A stretch of DNA of 64,000 nucleotides from assembly GCF_014197855.1 (NCBI RefSeq), contig NZ_JACIGJ010000001.1, forward strand, positions 248,001 to 312,000, read 5' to 3'. The notes below the pieces were generated by a model. It saw nothing but the letters and a program-made list of their open reading frames with translations. It searched no databases and was not told the DNA's origin. A program made the translations under genes and the position numbers. The DNA is from Roseospira marina. GTDB lineage: Bacteria; Pseudomonadota; Alphaproteobacteria; Rhodospirillales; Rhodospirillaceae. Positions 53,118 through 61,050 of the stretch are shown here, one piece after another. Position 1 is the first letter of the stretch, and each line of letters opens with the position of its first letter.

Positions 53118-53200
53118 CGGCGCGCTGCGCCGGTGGAGGTTCACGGGCGCGGGCCGTGCGGCGGGCATGACGCGTCGCGTTCTTTTTATGTGTGGTTCAC

Positions 53201-53236
53201 AAAAAACGACGGCGCGCCGGGTCTCCCCGACGCGCC
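53201..53236 (-). terminator. Intrinsic terminator of glgC
   Basis: On the minus strand, 11-base arms (53226-53236 and 53211-53221, one G-U pair) close a GAGA tetraloop and are followed by GTCG and six T. It lies 25 bases past the glgC stop codon and is a strong intrinsic terminator. Confidence 0.88.
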
Positions 53237-53261
53237 ACCTCTGTCTGCGCTGTGGCGTCGT

Positions 53262-54587
53262 CTACAGCGACAGCCTGTCGATCATGTCCTGGGTAATCAG
53301 GGTCACCCCGTTCTCGGTGCGGGTAAAGCGGCGGGCGTCCTCCTCCGCATCCTCGCCCACGACCAGCCCCGCGGGAATGCGCGTGCCGGCGGCGATGACG
53401 GCCTTCTTAAGGTGTGCCCGACGCCCGATGTCCACGCGCGGCAGAACGACACAGTCCTCGACGACAGAGTACGAGTTCACGCGGACGTCATTGAACAGAA
53501 GCGAGTGCTTGATCTGGCCGCCCGAGACGATGCAGCCGGCGGCCAGCACTGAGTCCACGGCCATGCCGCGCCGGTCGGCTTCGTCGAAGACGAACTTCGC
53601 GCCCGGGCGCTGCACCTGATCGGTCCAGATCGGCCAGGCCGGGTCGTAGAGATCCAGGTCCGGGGTGACTTCCACCAGATCCAGGTTGGCCGCCCAGTAG
53701 GCGTCGATGGTTCCGACGTCGCGCCAGTACGGCTCGTCGGTGGCGTGCGGTGGGAACACGCAGCTTTCCTCGAACCGGTGGGCGGCGAGGCGGCACCGCC
53801 CGAGCAGGCTGGGCAGGATGTTCTTGCCGAAATCGCGGGACGAATTGGGGTCGTGCGCGTCCTCTTCCAGCACCCGGATCAGGAACTCGGCGTTGAACAG
53901 ATAGATGCCCATGGACGCGAAGGCGCGGTCCGGCTTGCCCGGGATGCAAGGCGGATCGGCCGGCTTTTCCAGGAACCCGATGATGGTGTCGTGGTCGTCG
54001 ACGTCGACCACACCGAAGGCCGTGGCTTGTTCGCGCGGGACCTCGATGCAGGCCACCGAGACGTCCGCGCCGGAGCGCAAGTGCGTGGCCATCAGCTTGG
54101 AATAGTCCTGCCGGTACACATGGTCGCCCGCCAGCACGAGAATGTGCTCTGCGCCGTGAAACTGGATGTGCTCGATGTTCTGGAACACAGCGTCGGCGGT
54201 GCCTTGGTACCAGGACCCGGCGGCGGTCTGCTGCTGCGCCGGCCACAGTTCGACGAACTCCCCAACCTCTGCCCGCAGGAAGGCCCAGCCGCGTTGAATG
54301 TGGTGAATCAGCGTATGGGCCTTGTACTGCGTCAAAACGGAGATGCGACGCAGGCCGGAATTGATGCAATTCGACAGCGGGAAGTCGATGATCCGGTACT
54401 TGCCGCCGAACGGCACGGCCGGCTTGCTTTCCTTGTCGGTCAGATCGAGCAGGCGGGAGCCGCGGCCCCCCGCCAGCACCAGGGCCAGAGTCCCGCGCAT
54501 GGCCTTGTTGACGCCGCTGGCGAAGGCGAGTTCATCCGCGACGTTTGGCCCGCTGGGAGGGACGTCCGACCGTGTGTCCTGTGGCAT
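53262..54587 (-). CDS. glgC: Glucose-1-phosphate adenylyltransferase
   Basis: The 441-residue enzyme makes ADP-glucose for glycogen. Motifs: LALVLAGGRGSRLLDLTDKESKPAVPFGGKYRIIDFPLSNCINSG (nucleotidyltransferase signature), WYQGTADAVFQN, ILVLAGDHVYRQDY, FLEKPADPP, YWRDVGTIDAYWAANLDL, and C-terminal left-handed beta-helix repeats. GAGGGAA precedes the ATG at 54587; an in-frame start at 54683 would add 32 unconserved residues. It is divergent from glgA, with 246 bases between the starts that should hold both promoters. Confidence 0.96.
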   Translation of the reverse strand: MPQDTRSDVPPSGPNVADELAFASGVNKAMRGTLALVLAGGRGSRLLDLTDKESKPAVPFGGKYRIIDFPLSNCINSGLRRISVLTQYKAHTLIHHIQRGWAFLRAEVGEFVELWPAQQQTAAGSWYQGTADAVFQNIEHIQFHGAEHILVLAGDHVYRQDYSKLMATHLRSGADVSVACIEVPREQATAFGVVDVDDHDTIIGFLEKPADPPCIPGKPDRAFASMGIYLFNAEFLIRVLEEDAHDPNSSRDFGKNILPSLLGRCRLAAHRFEESCVFPPHATDEPYWRDVGTIDAYWAANLDLVEVTPDLDLYDPAWPIWTDQVQRPGAKFVFDEADRRGMAVDSVLAAGCIVSGGQIKHSLLFNDVRVNSYSVVEDCVVLPRVDIGRRAHLKKAVIAAGTRIPAGLVVGEDAEEDARRFTRTENGVTLITQDMIDRLSL

Positions 54588-54833
54588 GTATCTGGTTCCC
54601 TCTCTCGGGGCTGGTGTGGTTTGGCAGTGGGGGTTCGACTCGTGCCCGTTTCGCGGGACCATATACACGCGTGTCGCGGCCAATCAATGAACGGAATGTG
54701 ACTGTGCCCGATTTCTTCGTCCGGCGCGCTCCCGGCCATCTTTAGTCGGCAATGCGGCGTGCGGGGCTTTGCTTCCAGGCGGCGGGACGCTAAGGTCCCG
54801 CCCACCTGACACTGGACCCGGGATCCCCCCTAA

Positions 54834-56276
54834 ATGCGCGTGCTGTTCGTGACATCGGAAGCCCATCCTCTTGTGAAGACGGGCGGACTGGCCGACGTGT
54901 CCGGAGCCCTGCCCGTGGCGCTGACGCGCCTGGGCGTGGACGCCCGCATTCTGATGCCGGCCTACGCGGGCCTCCTGGACCGCGTCGAGACAACCGGTCC
55001 CGCGATCAGCCTGGGGGAGGTGCTGCCCAACGTGTGGGCTCGCCTGATTCCGGCGACGGAACCCGCGACCGGACAGTCCCTGCTGCTGATCGACTGCCCG
55101 CCGCTGTTCGAGCGGCCGGGCGGCCCTTACCTCAACGAGTACGGCCATGACTGGCCCGACAATTTTCTGCGCTTCGGCCTGCTGGGACGGGTCGGGGCCA
55201 TGGTGGCGGCGCAGGGCGTGGTGCCGGAGTGGGTGCCGGATGTCGTTCATGCCAGCGACTGGCAGGCGGGGCTCACGGCGGCCTACCTGTGGCTCTGGGG
55301 CGTGCCGCGGCCGCGCACCGTATTCACCGTGCACAACCTCCATTACCAGGGCATATTCGGGCGCGAGATCCTGCCGATGGTCGGGCTTCCCGACATGATG
55401 TTCGGGGTGGAGGGGCTGGAGTTCTACGGCCACGTCTCGTACCTGAAGGCAGGCCTGTACTACAGCCATTTCCTGACTACCGTCAGCCCGACCTACGCCC
55501 GCGAGATCCAGACTCAGATGGGCGGGGAGGGGCTGCACGGCCTGCTGTCCAGCCGGGGCGCGCGCCTTCAGGGCATCCTGAACGGAGTCGATCAGCAGGA
55601 GTGGAATCCGACCACCGATCCCTACATCGCCGCGCCCTTTGACGCGGAAAACCTGGATGGCAAGGCGGTGTGTAAGGCGGCCCTTCAGCGGGAGCTGGGG
55701 CTGGCAGAACGGCCCGACGCGCCGCTGTTCGGTGTGGTCAGCCGGTTTGTCGAACAAAAGGGCATCGATCTGGCGCTGTCTGTTATTTCAACTATTCTGG
55801 ACAGCGGCGGGCAAATCGTCATCCTGGGATCCGGGGACCCCGGACTGGAATGGCATGTGCAGGGGGCCGCCGGCGCGCGGCCGGATGCGGTGGCGGCCCG
55901 GATCGGCTACGACGAGGGGCTGTCGCACCGTATCCAGGCGGGCAGCGATGCGCTGCTCGTGCCGTCGCGGTTCGAACCCTGTGGTTTGACGCAGATGTAC
56001 GCCATGCGGTACGGCACGTTGCCGGTGGTGCGGCGCACGGGCGGGCTTGCCGACACCGTGATCGACGTGGCGGAGGCGGAGATGGGCACGGGCATCGTGT
56101 TCGATCATGCGGATCCGGGCGAAGTGATCCACGCCGTGCGCCGGACCGTCGAATTGTATCGGGACCGCGAGACTTGGGCGGCCGTCGTGCGGCACGCGAT
56201 GACGGTGGACCATGGATGGGATCGGGTGGCGAGCGATTACCTTGGTCTCTACAGCGAAGTTCTGCACGCGGATTGA
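54834..56276 (+). CDS. glgA: Glycogen synthase
   Basis: This 480-residue GT5 enzyme extends alpha-1,4-glucan from ADP-glucose. Seen are the N-terminal substrate loop HPLVKTGGLADVSGALPVAL (Lys-x-Gly-Gly), the HASDWQAGL and FTVHNLHYQG motifs, VSPTYAREIQT, GILNGVDQQEWNP, GVVSRFVEQKGIDL and the retaining E-x7-E region PSRFEPCGLTQMYAMRYGTLPVVRRTGGLADTV. All catalytic residues are present. The Shine-Dalgarno before the ATG is weak, which may mean a low translation rate. glgP follows 117 bases later on the same strand. Confidence 0.97.
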   Translation: MRVLFVTSEAHPLVKTGGLADVSGALPVALTRLGVDARILMPAYAGLLDRVETTGPAISLGEVLPNVWARLIPATEPATGQSLLLIDCPPLFERPGGPYLNEYGHDWPDNFLRFGLLGRVGAMVAAQGVVPEWVPDVVHASDWQAGLTAAYLWLWGVPRPRTVFTVHNLHYQGIFGREILPMVGLPDMMFGVEGLEFYGHVSYLKAGLYYSHFLTTVSPTYAREIQTQMGGEGLHGLLSSRGARLQGILNGVDQQEWNPTTDPYIAAPFDAENLDGKAVCKAALQRELGLAERPDAPLFGVVSRFVEQKGIDLALSVISTILDSGGQIVILGSGDPGLEWHVQGAAGARPDAVAARIGYDEGLSHRIQAGSDALLVPSRFEPCGLTQMYAMRYGTLPVVRRTGGLADTVIDVAEAEMGTGIVFDHADPGEVIHAVRRTVELYRDRETWAAVVRHAMTVDHGWDRVASDYLGLYSEVLHAD

Positions 56277-56393
56277 TATCGCCCTCGGCGATGTCCGGGT
56301 CTGGACCCGGCACACGATAAGACGCAGTCACACATGGAACGGGGCCGCGTCGACCACGACGGCGCGGCCACGACGAGACGGGGACAGGCAAAT

Positions 56394-58871
56394 ATGGACC
56401 ATCTGGTCAAGGAAGCCCTCGAGGGTGAATTCCGCGTCAACCTCCATGACGCGGACAGCATCCGCCGGGGCCTGATTTCCTACATGGTGCGGGTCGTGGG
56501 GCACGATCCGCTCGCCGCGGGGCCGCGCCAGTGGTTCCAGGCGCTGGCCCATATGCTGAAGGGCATTCTGTCCGAACGCGGCATGGGTACCAGCCGGGCG
56601 CAGTATGGCCAGGACACCCGACGGGTCTATTACTTGTCCATGGAGTTCCTGACCGGCCGCCGCCTGAAGAAGCACCTGCTGGACTTCGGTCTTGAGGAGA
56701 ACGTGCGCGAGGCGCTGGCGAGCCTGGGCCAGGATCTGGACGTGCTGGCGAAGGAAGAGGCGGATCCGGCCCTCGGCAACGGCGGCCTGGGGCGGCTGGC
56801 GGCCTGTTTCCTCGATTCCATGGCGACGCACCGCTACCCGGGCCATGGCTACGGCATCCACTACGAATTCGGCATGTTCTCGCAGACCATCGAGGACGGC
56901 CAGCAGGTGGAGCATCCGGACAGCTGGCTGCACGGCGGCAATCCCTGGGAGTTCCTGCGTCACAGCGTCACCTACCCCGTGCGGTTCAACGGCCGCATCG
57001 TCTGCTTCAAGGACGAGAAGGGTCATGAGCGCTGCGAATGGGTGGACACCAACGACGTCCACGCCGTCGCGCACGACATGAAGATCACCGGCTTCGACAG
57101 CCCGGCGATCTCCAACCTGCGCCTGTGGGCGGCCCGGGCGACTAACGACTTCGATCTGCGGTTCTTCAACGAGGGCAACTACATCGAGGCCGTGAAGGAC
57201 AAGACGACCTCGGAGACGTTGTCCAAGGTGCTGTACCCGATGGACAGCACGGTGCTGGGCCAGGAACTGCGGCTGAAGCAGGAGTACTTCTTCGTCTCTG
57301 CCTCGCTGCAGGACATCATCGCCCGCCACCTGCGCGTCCACAATGATCTGCACAATTTCCACGAGAAGATCGCAATTCAGCTCAATGATACGCACCCCGC
57401 CTTGGCGGTGCCGGAGCTGATGCGGTTGTTGATGGACGTGCATGAGATGGAGTGGGACGAGGCCTGGGCGATCACGCGCGAGACCTTCTGCTACACCAAC
57501 CACACCCTGCTGCCAGAAGCCCTGGAGACCTGGCCCGTCGGTATGCTGGAGCATGTCCTGCCGCGCCACCTGGAGATCATCTACCTCATCAACCACGACC
57601 ACTTGCAGCAGGTCCGGTTCCGCTTCCCGGGCGAGATGGAGGTGCTGCGCAAGATGTCGCTGGTGGACGAGGACACCCAGCGCATCCGCATGGCGCACCT
57701 CGCCATCGTCGGCAGCAAGCGCGTGAACGGCGTGGCCGCGCTACACACCAAGCTGCTGCGCGAGAAGGTGTTCCCCGAGTTCGACGCCATGTATCCGAAC
57801 CGCTTCGTCAACGTCACGAACGGCGTGACCCAGCGGCGCTGGCTGTTGCAGTGCAACCCGAAGCTCTCCGACCTGATTTCGGAGGCCATCGGCGACTCCT
57901 GGAAGACCGATCTGACCGCGCTGCACGCGCTGGAGCCGCTGGCCGAGGACGCCGCCTTCCGCGAGCGGTTCAATGCGATCAAGCTGGCGAACAAGGAGCG
58001 GCTCGCGCGGCATCTGGAGACCCGGACCGGCTTCACGCTGGACCCGACCTCCATGTTCGACGTCCAGGTCAAGCGAATCCACGAATACAAGCGCCAGCTC
58101 CTCAACCTGCTGCACGTCATCCACCGCTATGTGCAGCTTCGCGAGGGTCGCATCGCCAACCCGGTGCCGCGCACCGTGGTGATCGGCGGCAAGGCGGCGC
58201 CGGGCTACTATTTGGCCAAGCAGATCATTCGCCTGATCGGCGACGTTGCCCTGACGATCAACAACGATCGGGCCGTCAACGATACGCTGAAGCTGGTGTT
58301 TCTGCCGAACTACAATGTGTCGAACGCCGAGATCACCATCCCGGGGGCCAACCTGTCGGAGCAGATCTCGACGGCCGGGACGGAGGCGTCCGGCACCGGC
58401 AACATGAAGTTCGCGCTGAATGGCGCCTTGACGATCGGCACGCTCGACGGGGCCAACATCGAGATCAAGGAAGAGGTTGGGGACGACAACATCTTCATCT
58501 TCGGCCTGACGACCGAGCAGGTTCAGGAGACCAAGCGCAAGGGCTACAATCCCTGGAAGGTCGTGGAGCACGACGCCGATCTGCGGCGTGTCGTCGACAT
58601 GATTTCGTCGGGCTATTTCAATCCGCAGCAGGTCAACCGGTACAACTCTATCCGCGACACGCTGTTCGATGGCGGTGACCAGTACATGGTGCTGGCCGAC
58701 TTCCGGGCCTATGTCGAGGCCCAGGCCCATGTCGATGACCTGTTCACCGATTCGGATGCCTGGGCGCGTAAAGCAATTTTGAACGTGGCGCGCATGGGGC
58801 TGTTCTCGTCGGACCGCTCCATCCACACCTACGCTCGGGACATTTGGGGCGCCAAGCAGATGGATCTCTGA
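56394..58871 (+). CDS. glgP: Glycogen/alpha-glucan phosphorylase
   Basis: The 825-residue GT35 enzyme phosphorolyses glycogen to glucose 1-phosphate. The family pattern VYYLSMEFLTGRRLKKHL, GNGGLGRLAACFLDSMA, YEFGMFSQ, NDTHPALAVPELMRLL, MFDVQVKRIHEYKRQLLN, GGKAAPGYYLAK, and the PLP-lysine box EASGTGNMKFALNGALTIGTLDGANIEI are all visible. AGG five bases upstream favours 56394; an in-frame ATG at 56334 would add 20 residues. With glgA it forms a synthesis/breakdown pair; branching and debranching genes are not in the window. Confidence 0.96.
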   Translation: MDHLVKEALEGEFRVNLHDADSIRRGLISYMVRVVGHDPLAAGPRQWFQALAHMLKGILSERGMGTSRAQYGQDTRRVYYLSMEFLTGRRLKKHLLDFGLEENVREALASLGQDLDVLAKEEADPALGNGGLGRLAACFLDSMATHRYPGHGYGIHYEFGMFSQTIEDGQQVEHPDSWLHGGNPWEFLRHSVTYPVRFNGRIVCFKDEKGHERCEWVDTNDVHAVAHDMKITGFDSPAISNLRLWAARATNDFDLRFFNEGNYIEAVKDKTTSETLSKVLYPMDSTVLGQELRLKQEYFFVSASLQDIIARHLRVHNDLHNFHEKIAIQLNDTHPALAVPELMRLLMDVHEMEWDEAWAITRETFCYTNHTLLPEALETWPVGMLEHVLPRHLEIIYLINHDHLQQVRFRFPGEMEVLRKMSLVDEDTQRIRMAHLAIVGSKRVNGVAALHTKLLREKVFPEFDAMYPNRFVNVTNGVTQRRWLLQCNPKLSDLISEAIGDSWKTDLTALHALEPLAEDAAFRERFNAIKLANKERLARHLETRTGFTLDPTSMFDVQVKRIHEYKRQLLNLLHVIHRYVQLREGRIANPVPRTVVIGGKAAPGYYLAKQIIRLIGDVALTINNDRAVNDTLKLVFLPNYNVSNAEITIPGANLSEQISTAGTEASGTGNMKFALNGALTIGTLDGANIEIKEEVGDDNIFIFGLTTEQVQETKRKGYNPWKVVEHDADLRRVVDMISSGYFNPQQVNRYNSIRDTLFDGGDQYMVLADFRAYVEAQAHVDDLFTDSDAWARKAILNVARMGLFSSDRSIHTYARDIWGAKQMDL

Positions 58872-58873
58872 CG

Positions 58874-58900
58874 GTCCGCCCCAACGAAACCGGGGCGGAC
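58874..58900 (+). terminator. Stem-loop just after glgP
   Basis: A perfect 9-base stem (GTCCGCCCC, 9-base loop, GGGGCGGAC) begins two bases past the glgP stop codon. It has no T run, but it may protect the mRNA end or help termination with the next hairpin. Confidence 0.45.
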
Positions 58901-58922
58901 GAAACCAGGGGCAGACGACACC

Positions 58923-58956
58923 ACGGGCCGCCGGTCAGCTTGGATCGGCGGCCCGT
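58923..58956 (+). terminator. Terminator hairpin between convergent glgP and EamA gene
   Basis: Perfect 11-base GC arms (58923-58933 and 58946-58956) around a 12-base loop are followed on the plus strand by TT and GC. It overlaps the end of the minus-strand transporter gene, so it probably serves glgP. Confidence 0.6.
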
Positions 58957-59912
58957 TTGCGTGCCGCTGTGACGCGCTCCCGGTGGATGATGTACAGCCC
59001 CGCCACCGTCAGCAGCGCGACGCCGGCCCAGGTTGTCGGGGCCGGGAAGTCCCCAAAGACGACATACCCCAGAACGGTCGCGTACAGGATGTAGCTGTAG
59101 TCGAACGGCGCGATCAGCGACGCGGGCGCGAGGCTGAAGGCCCGGACGAGGCAGAATTGCGCCAGGCCGCCCACGGCGCCGATCGCGATCAGGCCCAGGG
59201 CCTGCATCGGGGTCGGTGGCACCCACGCCCACAGGATCAGGGGCAGCGCGAGCAGCAGCATGATGACAGCGTTGGTCACCGCGACCACGTAGGACGAGAC
59301 GGTCTTGCCGGCGCGCCGCAGGCTGATGAACCAGAGCGAATAGCTCAGGACGCCGAGCCCTCCCCACAGCGCCCCAATGCCGAACACCGCGCCCCCCGGC
59401 TGGAGCACGATCAGCACCCCCACGAATCCGAGAAGGACGGCGCTCCAGCGGTGCACGCCGACCGGTTCTTTCAACAGGGGAACAGACAGCGCGGTCACGA
59501 TCAGCGGGGCTGCGAACAGAATGGCCGCGACCTCCACCAGGGGGAGGGTGCGCCACGCCATCAGGAAGCTGACCAGGGCCCCCGCGCCCAGAAGGCCGGC
59601 GACCAGAAGCGTGACTTCCGCGCCTCGGATCCGCCCCCAGGCACCCGGGCCGGCCAGACGCAGCGCCAGCGGCACCAGGATGACCAGCGCGGCCGCAGCG
59701 CGGAAGAACAGGATCTGACCAACCGGAAAATGTGGCGTCAGGGCCTTGGCCAGCGTGTCCATGACGGAGAACAGAGCGACGGCCGCCAGCATGAACAGGA
59801 TGCCGGCAAACGGCCGGTCGTCTGTGCCCTTGGCGCTGTCCTCGCGCGCGGCCGGGCCGGCGGTGGCCGGGCCGGGACCCCGTGATGGCTCGGCAGGACG
59901 CGGCGATGTCAT
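58935..59912 (-). CDS. EamA/DMT-family transporter
   Basis: The 325-residue protein has a Pro/Ala-rich, charged cytoplasmic N-terminus (1-35) and about ten membrane helices in two EamA repeats (FAGILFMLAAVALFSVMDTLAKAL begins the first; LWGGLGVLSYSLWFISLRRAG begins the second). AAGGA eight bases before the ATG fixes the start. It is a paralogue of the transporter at 5285 in family only. The substrate is unknown. Its final codons overlap a hairpin that terminates glgP from the other side. Confidence 0.88.
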   Translation of the reverse strand: MTSPRPAEPSRGPGPATAGPAAREDSAKGTDDRPFAGILFMLAAVALFSVMDTLAKALTPHFPVGQILFFRAAAALVILVPLALRLAGPGAWGRIRGAEVTLLVAGLLGAGALVSFLMAWRTLPLVEVAAILFAAPLIVTALSVPLLKEPVGVHRWSAVLLGFVGVLIVLQPGGAVFGIGALWGGLGVLSYSLWFISLRRAGKTVSSYVVAVTNAVIMLLLALPLILWAWVPPTPMQALGLIAIGAVGGLAQFCLVRAFSLAPASLIAPFDYSYILYATVLGYVVFGDFPAPTTWAGVALLTVAGLYIIHRERVTAARKRAADPS

Positions 59913-60270
59913 GGGTGTATTCCTTGTAACCGGCGGGGGGCAGGGGCGCCCCACGCCTCCCTTACCGGGCCCCGTTCGGCCGGGGCAAGGTGAAACTCCG
60001 GTAACATGGACACTCCAGGGGTGGCGCTCCGATGGCGGGGCCTCCATATCAACGATGACGTTCGGCGCGGGTCCGATCCGGTTCGATAGTGACTCTGTTC
60101 GATGCAGGGACGGCAAACTGCGTTCATGACGTCAATCGTGATCTGAAACGATGCTCATCATGTTTCTATGAGGTCGGCGGCGGTTCGGGAAAATCCATAT
60201 GCGTGTGTGGACTTCGGTCTTAGTGATTTGACGCAAGTCCTAACGTTCGCCTGACTTTTTCCGATCGTCC

Positions 60271-60298
60271 TTGATGTTTTTGTTGGCTTCTGCATAAT
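60271..60298 (+). promoter_or_regulatory. Promoter of the unknown gene at 60435
   Basis: TTGATG (60271-60276) and CATAAT (60293-60298) are 16 bases apart. Transcription would begin near 60305, which rules out an in-frame ATG at 60297 as the start and gives a leader of about 130 bases. The remaining bases from 59913 to 60270 hold no gene that I can support. Confidence 0.5.
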
Positions 60299-60311
60299 GA
60301 GCGCGCGTTTG

Positions 60312-60377
60312 AGGTCGGGTTTCGACCTGAATCGTAGAAAACACTATCGTTCGATAGATGCTTCGTTCCTTCGAAGG
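60312..60377 (+). promoter_or_regulatory. Leader with three successive palindromes
   Basis: Between promoter and gene are AGGTCG, 5-base loop, CGACCT (60312-60328); the perfect 14-base palindrome CTATCGTTCGATAG (60343-60356); and CCTTCGAAGG (60368-60377). A strong Shine-Dalgarno-like GAAGGGAGGAGG (60373-60384) follows but has no ATG, GTG or TTG at a useful distance. It could be a cis-regulatory RNA or a set of operators. Confidence 0.4.
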
Positions 60378-60434
60378 GAGGAGGCGCTGGCAGCGAACGA
60401 CGGTAGGTTCACGGTCCGGATGAAAGCGGGAACC

Positions 60435-60794
60435 ATGAAAACGGGTGCGTTGAAGCGGGGCGCCGAAGCGCTCACAACGTCGAACGCTGGAGTTGGGTCG
60501 CGGCATGTGACCGCCGGCGGACATGGGATGACCGACCGTCAGGACAATGGCGGCCATGTGCTCGGTGCGTTTCGCAATGATGTGGATGCGTTCGGTGGTA
60601 ACGCCGAACCGGCCATGGTGGATGTGCTGAACGAGCCGATCGTTCGCACGGTCATGCGTCGGGACGGTGTCGCCATGGACTCCCTGCAAGCCATTTTGCG
60701 CGACGCGGAACGCTCGGTCACGCGCCGGCCGGATGGGGCGCCCGATGGGGCTCAGGTCGCGATGGCCGTGGAGACCGCTGTCAAGAACGGGTGA
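60435..60794 (+). CDS. Hypothetical protein
   Basis: The 119-residue product is of unknown family. Residues 1-65 are polar and Gly-rich; the C-terminal half includes VDVLNEPIVRTVMRRDGVAMDSLQAILRDAERS, which looks like a short helical domain. GCGGGAACC precedes the ATG; a second in-frame ATG is at 60420. A promoter upstream and a strong intrinsic terminator 47 bases past the stop support a real single-gene transcript. No signal peptide or membrane helix is seen. Confidence 0.55.
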   Translation: MKTGALKRGAEALTTSNAGVGSRHVTAGGHGMTDRQDNGGHVLGAFRNDVDAFGGNAEPAMVDVLNEPIVRTVMRRDGVAMDSLQAILRDAERSVTRRPDGAPDGAQVAMAVETAVKNG

Positions 60795-60841
60795 ACGCTG
60801 GACGTGGCGTCGTAGACGCGCGTGAGGCAAACCCACGCGAT

Positions 60842-60877
60842 AAGGGGGGCGGCCGTCGCATCGGCGCGCCCCTTTTT
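60842..60877 (+). terminator. Intrinsic terminator after the unknown gene
   Basis: A GC-rich, slightly imperfect stem (AAGGGG then GCG and GCCG on the left; CGGCGCGCCCC on the right) ends in five T (60873-60877). It lies 47 bases past the stop codon at 60794 and separates this gene from pepA. Confidence 0.75.
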
Positions 60878-61050
60878 CGTGGGGGTGGTGTACCGGAATG
60901 GCGCGCCCCCCTTTCCCCCGGCGTCGCGGCTTTGTAGACTTTGCCACTCGGCCATCCAGTCTCGCGGGCCGGATGCGGCCCAGGTCGGCGCGCGGCCGAG
61001 CCGGCGCGGGACGGCGCTCCGACCTGTTCGTGTCACCGAAGGAACCCTCC

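Noticed and set aside
55968-55985. TTCGAACCC, similar to a tRNA T-loop
   Set aside because: It lies inside the catalytic PSRFEPCG region of glgA and no cloverleaf surrounds it. No tRNA was found in the window.
60081-60100. GTTC-N12-GTTC resembling an alphaproteobacterial SOS box
   Set aside because: The LexA site of this group is GTTC-N7-GTTC; a spacing of 12 does not fit, and no SOS gene is next to it.
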